The translations under genes were made by a program, and so were the position numbers. The notes under the pieces were generated by a model. The model saw only the letters and a list, made by a program, of their open reading frames with translations, was not told the origin of the DNA and did no database searches. From Sorangium cellulosum (lineage in GTDB: Bacteria; Myxococcota_A; Polyangia; Polyangiales; Polyangiaceae), in contig NZ_JEMA01000492.1 of the NCBI RefSeq assembly GCF_001589285.1, positions 1 to 33,067 on the forward strand: a stretch of 33,067 nucleotides of DNA, written 5' to 3'. Below, in pieces: positions 14,330-22,281 of the stretch; the stretch's first letter is position 1; the number at the start of each line of letters is the position of its first letter.

Positions 14330-15319
14330 TCAGGACTTGGCGGACGGCTTGGGCGGAGAGATCGTGCGCCAGAGGAACGCGTAGACGTCCATCAGATCGC
14401 GCGGGGCGAGGCTGCGCTCGCGCAGGCGCCGCTCGAGGTCGCGCGCGAGCGATTGCATCCGGGCGTAGCCCTCGGCGCTCGGCACGCGGTCGTAGGCGAG
14501 GTTGAAGCCGAGCACGGCGGCCTGCTTCTCGAAGAAGGACGGCTTCACGAACACGTGCTCCTCCGGGGTGACGAGCGCGCTCAGGATCGTCGCGAGCGGC
14601 CACGTGGCGACCTTGGCCGCCGCGAGCACGCCGGCCAGCCGGTCAAAGCGCGCCGCGTAGTCGCCGGCGCCGTAGAGGAGATCGACGACCGCCTCGGCAT
14701 AGGCGCGGTGGTGCTCGGCCGGCATCTTGTTGAAGGGGATGAGGTCGCCGAGCGGGTGCAGGAGGCCGGTCGCGGCCTTGTGGACCTTGTGGATGCGCTC
14801 CATGAAATCGGCGAGGTTGCCCGCCGCGAGCAGCGCCTCGAGCTCGCCCTTGGCGAGCAGCGCGCGCGCCGTCTCGATGGCGCTCTGCTTGTAGGCCTTG
14901 CTCTTCTTCTTCGCCCCGCCGTTCGGCGCCTCGCCGCCCACGGAGCCGCGCTCCTCGGCGACGAAGTGCGGGCCCCCGAACCCGCCCTCGAACTGCGACT
15001 CGAAGCTCGCGACCTGCTCGTCGAAGCTCGTGACCGGCGGCGCGACCACGCGGGCGCGCTGCTTCTTGGCGGCGGCGGACGGCCGATCCCGGAGCCCGCG
15101 GATCCGCGCCTCGAGCGCGTTCGCCTCGTCGTCGCCGAGCTGCACCGGCTCGAGCTTCGACCAGAAAGCCTTGGCGATCGAGTGATTGTGGCCGTCCTCG
15201 AAGTCGTAGAAGCGCTTTTCGTCGCGCTCCTCGACGAGGTATCCGAGTCCCCACTGGGGACACCCCGGGTGCTTGACGATGATCGGGGCAGAGGGTTCCG
15301 TTGAACGAGAGGTCGCCAT
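14330..15319 (-). CDS. Hypothetical protein with DUF3553-like N-terminal module
   Basis: The 329-residue cytoplasmic protein starts with a short beta module (HPGCPQWGLGYLVEERDEKR, then FYDFEDG, about 17-45) resembling DUF3553. That module is a small Tudor-like domain found at the ends of RNA polymerase-associated and helicase proteins. A charged linker with KKKSKAYKQS follows (about 75-150). The C-terminal half (about 155-320) is helical (LLAKGELEALLAAGNLADFM, HRAYAEAVVDLLYGAG) with no family I recognise. No catalytic motif is visible. The ATG has no clear ribosome binding site. It is followed by a strong palindrome and is likely a single-gene unit. Confidence 0.75.
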   Translation of the reverse strand: MATSRSTEPSAPIIVKHPGCPQWGLGYLVEERDEKRFYDFEDGHNHSIAKAFWSKLEPVQLGDDEANALEARIRGLRDRPSAAAKKQRARVVAPPVTSFDEQVASFESQFEGGFGGPHFVAEERGSVGGEAPNGGAKKKSKAYKQSAIETARALLAKGELEALLAAGNLADFMERIHKVHKAATGLLHPLGDLIPFNKMPAEHHRAYAEAVVDLLYGAGDYAARFDRLAGVLAAAKVATWPLATILSALVTPEEHVFVKPSFFEKQAAVLGFNLAYDRVPSAEGYARMQSLARDLERRLRERSLAPRDLMDVYAFLWRTISPPKPSAKS

Positions 15320-15433
15320 AGGCGGCGCAGCCTACCCGATCTTGGGGCGCCCGCACCCCGCTCGACACCGCTTCTGGACTCGCGTTCAGGTACAGCGCGC
15401 AAACATCGCGCGATCGAGCCCAGCCGAGCTTCC

Positions 15434-16099
15434 TCAGTTGACGTCGCGCGTCGCGGTGGCGAGCGCGAGCTGCTGGAGGGCGAGCGCCTCCGTCACGCGG
15501 CGCACCCGCGCGGCGACGTTCAGGGTCTCCAGCGCGGCCTGCCGCTCCCGGGCGTCGAGGATCAGGTGGTGGGCGCAGAGGTCCACGACGAGCGAGGTGG
15601 CCGCGTCGCGCGGCAGGCGGAACTCGAAGCCGCTGTCGCGCTCGCGGACGAGCGAGGAGAACGAGGCCGCGGTCGAGATGAGGGCGGCGTGGTCCTGGGC
15701 CGAGACCTCGCCGGGCTCGTCCTCGAGGAGGGTCGCGGCCGCCGTGCGGTAGGGCGGCACGAAGGGGCGCTCGGCCAGGCGGACGCGGGCGCGGCCGCGC
15801 AGGACGATGTTGTAGCGGCCCCCCGGCAGCTCGGCGTGGTCGATGATCTCGCCGGCGCCGGCCACGCCCGCGATCGCCGGGTGGCCGTGCGCGTCGACAG
15901 CGCGGGTGTCCGTGATGAGGACGACCGAGAGGATGCGGTGCGTCTCGAGGGCGTCGCGCACGAGGGCGCGGTAGCGCGGCTCGAAGATGTGCAGCGGCAA
16001 GAGCGCGCCGGGGAAGAGCACCGTCTGCGGCAGCGGGAACAGCGGGAGCTCGGGCAATGCCGCGGTGAGATCGCCCGGTCGAGGAGGCGTCGTTTCCAC
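15434..16099 (-). CDS. Lon substrate-binding-domain protein
   Basis: The 221-residue protein matches the stand-alone LON N-terminal domain family. The signature ELPLFPLPQTVLFPGALLPL, then HIFEPRYRALVRDAL, is at about 17-50. GAGEIIDHAELPGGRYNIVLR (written here in parts: GAGEIIDH and GRYNIVLRGRARVRL) covers the beta-domain. A helical C-terminal part follows (LALQQLALAT). The ATPase and protease domains of Lon are absent, as usual for this family; its members are thought to bind proteins but their function is poorly known. The start is GTG at 16099. No operon partner is evident, with gaps of about 110 bp on both sides. Confidence 0.88.
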   Translation of the reverse strand: METTPPRPGDLTAALPELPLFPLPQTVLFPGALLPLHIFEPRYRALVRDALETHRILSVVLITDTRAVDAHGHPAIAGVAGAGEIIDHAELPGGRYNIVLRGRARVRLAERPFVPPYRTAAATLLEDEPGEVSAQDHAALISTAASFSSLVRERDSGFEFRLPRDAATSLVVDLCAHHLILDARERQAALETLNVAARVRRVTEALALQQLALATATRDVN

Positions 16100-16208
16100 G
16101 GACCCAGGCTAGCACGCAGGTGCGCCGGGTGTGGCGGCCGCACGCACACCGAGCTCGGTCCGGAGGGGCCGGCGCGGGGCCTCGTCGGGAAGAGCGCGGC
16201 GGGCGCTG

Positions 16209-16895
16209 TCAGCCGAACATCTCGAGGGCCGAGCCGGTGACGGCGTCGGGCGCGTCGAGCGCGGCGTACACGATGAGCCGCGCCACGTCGTCGGCGCTCA
16301 TCTGCGGGGGGAACCCGCTGCCGACGAGCATGTCGGTGTCGACCGAGCCGGGGAGCACGGCGATGGACTGGAGCCCCTTGCCGCGCAGCTCCTCGGCCAG
16401 GCTCTTCGAGAAGCCGACGAGCCCCCACTTGGACGCGGCGTACGACGCGTTGCCCGGCGAGGCGATGGTCGAGGAGATGCTGCCGACGTGGACGAGCCGC
16501 CCGCGGCCCTGCGCCAGCATCGACGGGAGGAAGGCGCGCGAGACGAGGAAGGGGCCGCGGAGGTTGACCGCGATCACCTCGTCCCAGGCCGCCGGCGCGG
16601 TCTCGTGGACCTGCGCGCCGCGGCGCACGACGCCCGCGTTGTTCACGACGACGCGCGGCGCGCCGAGCCACGCCACGACCTCGGCGGCGGCGCGCGCCAC
16701 CTGCTCCTCGGAGGCGACGTCGCACGGGATCGGCAGCGCGGCGACGTCGAGGCGGCGGACCTCGTCGGTCACCGCGTCGAGCCGGGGGCTCGGGCGGCCG
16801 AGCAGCGCGACGGCGAGGCCGCGGCGCGCGAGCGCGAGCGCCGTCGCCCGGCCGATCCCGCGGCTCGGCCCCGTGACGACAGCGACGCCGGTCAC
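16209..16895 (-). CDS. Short-chain dehydrogenase/reductase
   Basis: The 228-residue protein is a classical SDR. The cofactor motif TGPSRGIG is at 8-15, NNAG at 85-88, and the catalytic Ser139, Tyr152 and Lys156 in YAASK. It would use NAD(P)H to reduce a carbonyl or double bond. The GTG start overlaps the folE stop by four bases (GTGA), so it is translationally coupled to GTP cyclohydrolase I. This suggests a pterin substrate, as in FolM dihydromonapterin reductase or sepiapterin reductase, but that is context inference; the motifs alone allow many substrates. Confidence 0.88.
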   Translation of the reverse strand: MTGVAVVTGPSRGIGRATALALARRGLAVALLGRPSPRLDAVTDEVRRLDVAALPIPCDVASEEQVARAAAEVVAWLGAPRVVVNNAGVVRRGAQVHETAPAAWDEVIAVNLRGPFLVSRAFLPSMLAQGRGRLVHVGSISSTIASPGNASYAASKWGLVGFSKSLAEELRGKGLQSIAVLPGSVDTDMLVGSGFPPQMSADDVARLIVYAALDAPDAVTGSALEMFG

Positions 16896-17470
16896 GCGCG
16901 GCCCCCGGAGAGCGCGGCGGCGAACGCGAGGTCGCGCTCCGGCCCCGGCTCGGCGAACGCCCCCGCGACAGCGACCGTCTCGATGACGGCCCCCGCCTTG
17001 CGCTCGCCGCGGGCGATGAGGCAGGTGTGGGTCAGCGCGAGCTTGCACAGCGCGCCGCGCGCGCCGAGCTCGTTGACGAGCAGATCGACGAGCTGCCCGC
17101 CGATGCGCTCCTGCAGGGTCAGCCGGCGGGCGAGCGCGTCGAGCACGTGCGCGATCGTGCCGATGCCGGCGACCCGCGCGCCCGGCAGGTAGGCGACGAT
17201 CCCGGTGCCGTGGCCGGGCAGCAGGTGGTGCGGGCACATCGTTGTGACGGCGAGGTCGCGGGCGACGACGAGCCCGCGCTCGAAGGGGCCGGTCTCCATG
17301 GCGCCCTCGCGCAGCACCGCGGCCGCGTCGATGGCCTCGCCCTCGATCAGGTCGTCCGCCCACGCGTCCGCGACCCGCTCGCCCGTGCCGGCGAGCTCCC
17401 CCTCGACGTCGCGCCCGAGCGCGCGAAGGAACTCCTCGATGGCCCGGGCCGCTCTCTGTCGATCGATCAC
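16892..17470 (-). CDS. folE: GTP cyclohydrolase I (FolE type)
   Basis: The 192-residue protein converts GTP to 7,8-dihydroneopterin triphosphate, the entry step to folate and other pterins. The zinc and active-site residues are visible: Cys79, His81 and His82 in MCPHHLLPGHG, and His148 and Cys150 in LTHTCLIARGER. The decamer-family core GIGTIAHVLDALARRLTLQE is present. It is somewhat shorter than the E. coli enzyme (about 220 residues). GTG at 17470 follows GAGG at good spacing, 10 bp after the DUF2203 gene stop. The segment replacing the usual LSKLARIVDxFA with IGTIAHVLDALA is a divergent variant, so it may be a second, specialised copy. Confidence 0.9.
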   Translation of the reverse strand: MIDRQRAARAIEEFLRALGRDVEGELAGTGERVADAWADDLIEGEAIDAAAVLREGAMETGPFERGLVVARDLAVTTMCPHHLLPGHGTGIVAYLPGARVAGIGTIAHVLDALARRLTLQERIGGQLVDLLVNELGARGALCKLALTHTCLIARGERKAGAVIETVAVAGAFAEPGPERDLAFAAALSGGRA

Positions 17471-17480
17471 GGATGCCTCG

Positions 17481-17930
17481 TCAGTTGAGGAGCTGCCGGC
17501 GCTTGGACGCGGTGAGCGGCTTGCGCCCGGCGTAGCCGGACTCGAGCGCGTGGTAGTGCTCGACCGCCGGCTCGCCGTAGCGCCAGCAGAGCCAGACGAG
17601 GGCGCCGTCGAGGCGCCCGTAGAAATCGCAGAGCCCGATCCGCTGGTCCTTCACGACCACCCCGAGCTCCTCGACGTCGCGCCACCCGGCCTCGTAGGCG
17701 GCGATCTTCTCCGAGAGCTCGCGCTCGCGGGCCCGCGCCCGCTCGCTGCCGCTGCGCGCCAGCTCCACGAGCTGACCGGGCGTCGCCACCGGGCTCGGCA
17801 CGGCGTCCACGAGATCGCGCCAGCAGCGCTCGATCTCGCCCGCCAGGGCGAGCTGCCGGCCGATCAGCGACGAGAGCTGCGGGACGAGCGCGTTCGCCTC
17901 TTCGATCGTCCAGATACGAGGAGCGCTCAC
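17481..17930 (-). CDS. DUF2203 family protein
   Basis: The 149-residue protein matches the DUF2203 pattern. It has an N-terminal WTIEEANALVPQLSSLI, a coiled helical middle (about 20-85), and the signature GVVVKDQRIGLCDFYGRLDG followed by VWLCWRYGEPAVEHYHALES and GYAGRKPL. The function is unknown; it is cytoplasmic. GTG at 17930 has GGTGAGG upstream. It is the first gene of a three-gene operon with folE and the SDR. Confidence 0.88.
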   Translation of the reverse strand: MSAPRIWTIEEANALVPQLSSLIGRQLALAGEIERCWRDLVDAVPSPVATPGQLVELARSGSERARARERELSEKIAAYEAGWRDVEELGVVVKDQRIGLCDFYGRLDGALVWLCWRYGEPAVEHYHALESGYAGRKPLTASKRRQLLN

Positions 17931-18091
17931 GTGACCTCACCTGAAGGGCGGCGCGACGACCCGGTCATGCAGGGCCGGTAAGCGGAGGAGGTGGCGGTGT
18001 CAAGAGCCTCTCCGGACGCCACCTCGTCGCGCGGCGCCCCGGCGCGCCGTCGGCGGGGCGCGCGCCCGGCCACCTCGACGGGTTGCAGTGG

Positions 18092-18119
18092 TTGCAAACG
18101 GCGTTCCGCCGGCGATAAG
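18092..18119 (+). promoter_or_regulatory. Possible sigma-70-type promoter of the pot operon
   Basis: TTGCAA at 18092-18097 and GATAAG at 18114-18119 are separated by 16 bp and lie about 38 bp before the potC start, in the 226-bp gap between divergent operons. Each box matches consensus at four of six positions, so this is a weak call. GGTTGCA occurs twice in direct repeat around the -35 box. Confidence 0.3.
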
Positions 18120-18156
18120 CTCGCGCCGCGACCGTGTAAGATTGCGAGGCCGCCGC

Positions 18157-19002
18157 ATGCGACTCCGGAGGTTGTCGGGCATCAAGCTGTCAAATCTGCT
18201 CCTTGGCGGCTGGAGCGGCCTGGTCCTCCTCTATCTGTATCTCCCGATCGTGCTCCTGGTCGCTTACTCGTTCAACGACTCGCGGATGAGCGTCGTCTGG
18301 GAGGGGTTCACCTTCAAGTGGTATCGGCAGCTCTTCGGCGAGCTCGTCGCGCACCTCGGCGACGAGCGCCGGTCGCCGCTCATCGAGTCGCTGAGCAACA
18401 GCGTGATCATCGCCGGCGTCACCACGGCGTTCTCGGTCGCGCTCGGCACGGCGGGCGCATTCCTGCTCTACCGGTACAGGTTCCCCGCGCTCCGGTCGAT
18501 CACGACGCTGATCTTCATTCCCATGATCATCCCGGAGATCATCATGGGGATCAGCCTGCTCATCTTCTTCAAGACGGTGGAGGTCGAGCTCGGCTTCACG
18601 ACGGTGATCATCTCGCACGTCACCTTCTGCTTCCCGTTCGTGCTCATCGCCGTCCAGGCGCGGCTCGCCGGGCTCGACCCGTCGCTCGAGGAGGCCGCCC
18701 TGGATCTCGGGGCGACGCCGCTCAAGGCGTTCTTCCTGGTCATGGTGCCTTATCTTCTGCCCGCGATCATCTCCGGGGCGCTGATGTCGTTCACGCTGTC
18801 GATGGACGAGCTCATCGTCACCTATTTCACGCGCGGGCCCAAGTCCGAGACCCTGCCGATCAAGGTGTTCGGCATGGCGAAGGTCGGTCTGAACCCGATG
18901 CTGAACACGATCTCTACCGTGTTCATCGTCGCGACAGCGATGCTGGTGGTGGTCGCCGAGTCGCTGAAGGGCACCGCGAGGCGGCTCCCGGACGAGGGCT
19001 GA
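18157..19002 (+). CDS. potC: Polyamine-type ABC transporter permease (PotC-like)
   Basis: The 281-residue inner-membrane protein has about six membrane segments, beginning LLLGGWSGLVLLYLYLPIVL at 14-33. The EAA loop that contacts the ATPase is EEAALDLGATPLKAFFLVMV. YSFNDSRMSVVWEGFTFKWY and MDELIVTYFTRGP are typical of PotC. It forms the channel with PotB for spermidine/putrescine-type substrates. ATG 18157 is chosen; upstream in-frame codons are Arg-rich and non-membrane. It is first of four genes in an operon; potC-first order is unlike the usual potABCD. Confidence 0.9.
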   Translation: MRLRRLSGIKLSNLLLGGWSGLVLLYLYLPIVLLVAYSFNDSRMSVVWEGFTFKWYRQLFGELVAHLGDERRSPLIESLSNSVIIAGVTTAFSVALGTAGAFLLYRYRFPALRSITTLIFIPMIIPEIIMGISLLIFFKTVEVELGFTTVIISHVTFCFPFVLIAVQARLAGLDPSLEEAALDLGATPLKAFFLVMVPYLLPAIISGALMSFTLSMDELIVTYFTRGPKSETLPIKVFGMAKVGLNPMLNTISTVFIVATAMLVVVAESLKGTARRLPDEG

Positions 19003-19023
19003 AGGCGAGCGCGGCGCGGACAC

Positions 19024-19035
19024 GCCTGCGCAGGC
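19024..19035. repeat. 12-bp palindrome between potC and potD
   Basis: GCCTGCGCAGGC is a perfect palindrome in the 52-bp potC-potD spacer, 19 bp before the potD start. It could help mRNA processing that raises binding-protein expression, but it is short. Confidence 0.25.
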
Positions 19036-19054
19036 AAGACAAGGAGCAAGGCCA

Positions 19055-20146
19055 ATGAAACGCATCTCAGCGCTCTTGATACTGATGGTCGTCCCCCTCA
19101 TGGCCCTCCTCGGCTGCGGGAAGAAGGAGAGCCCGGCGCCGCAGGCGGCCGCGTCGGGCAGCGGGCCTGCGGCCGAGCCGAAGGCGGGGGGCGAGCTCAA
19201 CCTCTTCGGGTGGTCCGAGTACATCCCGCAGGAGGTCCTGGACGGCTTCACCAAGGAGACGGGGATCAAGGTCAATTACGAGACCTACGCCTCGAACGAG
19301 GAGATGATGTCGAAGCTCCTCGCGGGGGGCACCCGGTACGACCTCATCCAGCCGTCGGAGTACGCGGTCGAGGCGCTGATCAAGCAGAACAAGCTCCAGC
19401 CGCTCGATCACGCGCGCCTCCCGAACCTGAAGCACATCGCGCCAACGTTCAGGAACCAGGCGCACGACCCGGAGCTCAAGTACACCGTCCCCTACATGGG
19501 CACGACGGTCGGCATCGTCGTCAACACCGAGAAGGTGAAGGAGCCCATCAAGGGCTTCAAGGACGTGTTCCAGCCGAAGTACAAGGGGCGCATCGTGGCC
19601 CTGAACGACGCGCGCGAGATCGTCGCCTGGGTGATGGTCACGATGGGCCTCGACGCCAACAACGTGACGCCGGAGAACCTCGCGAAGATCAAGCCGACGC
19701 TCGCGGAGTGGATCAAGCTCGTGAAGGTGTTCGACTCCGACAGCCCGAAGACGGCGCTGCTCAACGGCGACGTCGACATCGGCGTGGTCTGGAGCGGGGA
19801 GGCGGCCCTGCTCTACCAGGAGGACAAGAACAAGTTCCAGTTCATCCTGCCGGCCGAGGGGACGCACAAGGCGATCGACAGCCTGGCGATCCCGACCAAC
19901 GCCGAGAACAAGATCGGCGCGGAGATGTTCATGAACCACATCCTCCGTCCCGAGGTCAGCAAGCTCATCTCGGACAAGTTCCCCTACACGAACCCGAACA
20001 CGGAGGCGCGCAAGCTGCTCACGCCGGAGCAGCTCGCGAACCCGGCGAGCTACCCGCCCCTCGCCGGCATGGAGACCTTCCACGACATCGGCAAGGCGGC
20101 GGCGGACGTGGACAAGCTGGTGACGGACCTCAAGGCGTCGCAGTGA
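19055..20146 (+). CDS. potD: Polyamine-type ABC transporter substrate-binding lipoprotein (PotD-like)
   Basis: The 363-residue protein has a lipoprotein signal peptide with lipobox ALLGC (Cys21), then an Ala/Pro/Gly linker to about 45. The mature domain matches PotD/PotF: LNLFGWSEYIPQEVLDGF, then ETYASNEEMMSKLLAGG, YDLIQPSEY, YMGTTVGIVVNTEKV and GVVWSGEAALLYQE. It captures polyamines or a similar cationic substrate outside the inner membrane and delivers it to PotBC. AAGGAG lies upstream of the ATG. The exact ligand cannot be read from the sequence. Confidence 0.9.
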   Translation: MKRISALLILMVVPLMALLGCGKKESPAPQAAASGSGPAAEPKAGGELNLFGWSEYIPQEVLDGFTKETGIKVNYETYASNEEMMSKLLAGGTRYDLIQPSEYAVEALIKQNKLQPLDHARLPNLKHIAPTFRNQAHDPELKYTVPYMGTTVGIVVNTEKVKEPIKGFKDVFQPKYKGRIVALNDAREIVAWVMVTMGLDANNVTPENLAKIKPTLAEWIKLVKVFDSDSPKTALLNGDVDIGVVWSGEAALLYQEDKNKFQFILPAEGTHKAIDSLAIPTNAENKIGAEMFMNHILRPEVSKLISDKFPYTNPNTEARKLLTPEQLANPASYPPLAGMETFHDIGKAAADVDKLVTDLKASQ

Positions 20147-20159
20147 TCGGCGGGGCGTC

Positions 20160-21041
20160 ATGAACACGGCCACGGGGCAGGTCGTCGAGTTCCAGGGCGC
20201 CCGGCGGAGGCCGGGCGTCCGCGGGTGGCTGCTGCTCGCCCCGCTCCTCCTGTGGCTGATGGCCTTCGTCGTGGCGCCCACCGCGATCATGCTCGTCTAC
20301 AGCTTCTGCGAGCGGGACGAGCTCGGGCAGGTGGTCTTCCGCCTCTCGCTCTCGAGCTACGCGCGCGTGCTCGACGCGACCTACCTGAAGATCCTGCTCA
20401 ACTCGATCCGCTACGCCGCGATCACCACGGCGATCTGCCTCGTGGCCGGGTATCCGGTGGCGTACTTCATCGGCCGGGCGCGCGAGGGGATCCGGAACAA
20501 GCTGCTCATGCTGGTCATGGTGCCTTTCTGGACCAGCTTCCTCATCCGGACGTATGCCTGGATGTCCATCCTCAAGTCGGAGGGGCTCCTCAACGGGATG
20601 CTCCTCTATCTGCGGATCATCTCGGCGCCGCTCGACATCATGTACACGCCGACGGCGGTGGTCATCGGGCTCGTCTACTCGTACTTGCCGTTCATGATCC
20701 TGCCCATCTACGGGAGCGTCGAGAAGCTGGACAACGCGCTCATCGAGGCGGCGTTCGACCTCGGCGCGGGGCCGGTGTCCGCCTTCTCCCACGTCATCGT
20801 CCCGCTCACCCGCCCGGGAATCCTGGCGGGGATCCTCCTCGTGTTCATCCCGGCGCTCGGGATGTTCGCGATCACCGACCTCATGGGCGGGGCGCGCGTG
20901 CCGATGATCGGCAACGTGATCCAGAACCAGTTCGGGCAGGCGCGCGACTGGCCGTTCGGCGCCGCGCTCGGCATGACGCTCCTCCTCCTGTTCTCCGTGT
21001 TCCTCCTGCTCGGCCTGCGCAAGGAGCCGGAGCGCGGATGA
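20160..21041 (+). CDS. potB: Polyamine-type ABC transporter permease (PotB-like)
   Basis: The 293-residue inner-membrane protein starts its first membrane segment at about 20 (GWLLLAPLLLWLMAFVVAPT). About six segments follow, with the EAA loop IEAAFDLGAGPVSAFSHVIV. VPFWTSFLIRTYAWMSIL is a PotB signature. It begins 13 bp after potD stops and is the channel partner of PotC. Confidence 0.9.
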   Translation: MNTATGQVVEFQGARRRPGVRGWLLLAPLLLWLMAFVVAPTAIMLVYSFCERDELGQVVFRLSLSSYARVLDATYLKILLNSIRYAAITTAICLVAGYPVAYFIGRAREGIRNKLLMLVMVPFWTSFLIRTYAWMSILKSEGLLNGMLLYLRIISAPLDIMYTPTAVVIGLVYSYLPFMILPIYGSVEKLDNALIEAAFDLGAGPVSAFSHVIVPLTRPGILAGILLVFIPALGMFAITDLMGGARVPMIGNVIQNQFGQARDWPFGAALGMTLLLLFSVFLLLGLRKEPERG

Positions 21042-21050
21042 GCTTCCGGT

Positions 21051-21070
21051 CTCCGAGGTACTCCGAGGTA
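21051..21070 (+). repeat. 10-bp tandem duplication carrying the potA ribosome binding site
   Basis: CTCCGAGGTA occurs twice in direct succession, ending six bases before the potA ATG. Each copy contains GAGG, so the gene has two possible Shine-Dalgarno sites. A recent slippage event is likely. Confidence 0.6.
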
Positions 21071-21075
21071 AATCG

Positions 21076-22161
21076 ATGGGTGTGATGGTCGAGCTCCGCG
21101 CGGTCACCAAGCGGTTCGGCAGCTTTGTCGCGGTGAACGAGGTGGATCTCCAGATCAGGGCCGGCGAGTTCATCACGCTGCTCGGCCCCTCGGGGTGCGG
21201 CAAGACGACGCTGCTCCGGATGATCTCGGGCTTCGAGACGCCGACGACGGGCGCCGTCTTGCTGGAGGGGAAGGACGTGACGCACGAGCCGCCCTACCGG
21301 CGCGACGTGAACCAGGTGTTCCAGAGCTACGCGCTGTTCCCGCACATGAGCGTGCAGGACAACATCAGCTTCGGCCTGCGGATGAAGAAGGTGCCGAGGG
21401 CGGAGATGGACGAGCGGGTCCGCGCCGCTGTCGCGATGGTGTCGCTCGGGGGCATGGAGCAGCGCAAGCCGGCGCAGCTCTCGGGCGGCCAGCGGCAGCG
21501 GGTCGCGCTCGCGCGGGCCATCGTGTGCCGCCCGAAGGTGCTGCTCCTCGACGAGCCGCTGTCGGCGCTCGACGCGAAGCTCCGGCACGCCATGCAGGTG
21601 GAGCTCAAGGAGCTGCAGAAGAAGCTCGGGATCACGTTCGTGTTCGTGACCCACGACCAGGAAGAGGCGCTCACGATGAGCGACCGCATCGCCGTGATCA
21701 ACAAGGGCCGGATCGAGCAGCTCGGCGACGCGTCGCAGATCTACCACCGCCCCAAGACGACGTTCGTCGCGAACTTCATCGGCCAGGCCAACATCCTCCG
21801 GGCGGCCGTCCTGTCGCGGAGCGGCGAGCGCGCGCAGGTCCGGCTCGAGGGGGGGATCGAGCTCCTCGTCAACGCCGAGCACCTCGCGCCCGGGGCGGAC
21901 AGCGCGCTCATCTCGATCCGGCCGGAGAAGGTCGCGCTCCGCAAGGAGCGGCAAGCCGCCTTCGAGAACTGCTTCGAGGCGCACGTCGAGGACGAGCTGT
22001 TCAAGGGCGCGACCGACCAGCTCCGGCTCCGGACCGACTCCGGGCTGACGCTCACCGCCGTGGTGGCCAACGAGAGCTCCGGCCAGGCGGCGCTCCACGC
22101 CGGCGACAGGGTGTTCTGCCACCTCCACCCCGACGACATCGTGATCGTCCACGAGGCGTGA
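21076..22161 (+). CDS. potA: Polyamine-type ABC transporter ATP-binding protein (PotA-like)
   Basis: The 361-residue protein has Walker A GPSGCGKTT, Q-loop NQVFQSYALFPHMSV, signature LSGGQRQRVALARAI, Walker B VLLLDEPLSALD and the H-loop in FVTHDQEEALTMSDR. A C-terminal TOBE-like domain (about 235-361) follows, as in PotA. It drives import through PotBC. The start is ATG 21076; ATG 21085 is also possible. It is the last gene of the operon. Confidence 0.92.
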   Translation: MGVMVELRAVTKRFGSFVAVNEVDLQIRAGEFITLLGPSGCGKTTLLRMISGFETPTTGAVLLEGKDVTHEPPYRRDVNQVFQSYALFPHMSVQDNISFGLRMKKVPRAEMDERVRAAVAMVSLGGMEQRKPAQLSGGQRQRVALARAIVCRPKVLLLDEPLSALDAKLRHAMQVELKELQKKLGITFVFVTHDQEEALTMSDRIAVINKGRIEQLGDASQIYHRPKTTFVANFIGQANILRAAVLSRSGERAQVRLEGGIELLVNAEHLAPGADSALISIRPEKVALRKERQAAFENCFEAHVEDELFKGATDQLRLRTDSGLTLTAVVANESSGQAALHAGDRVFCHLHPDDIVIVHEA

Positions 22162-22281
22162 TCCGCCGCGCGGTCCACGGGGCGCTCCTCGCGGCGGGGT
22201 CGCTGTGGCGACGGAGCGCCGTGAACTGCGGTTCTCAGCCGGCCTCGACAGCGTGGAAGTCGGCCTCGAAACCCGCGTACG

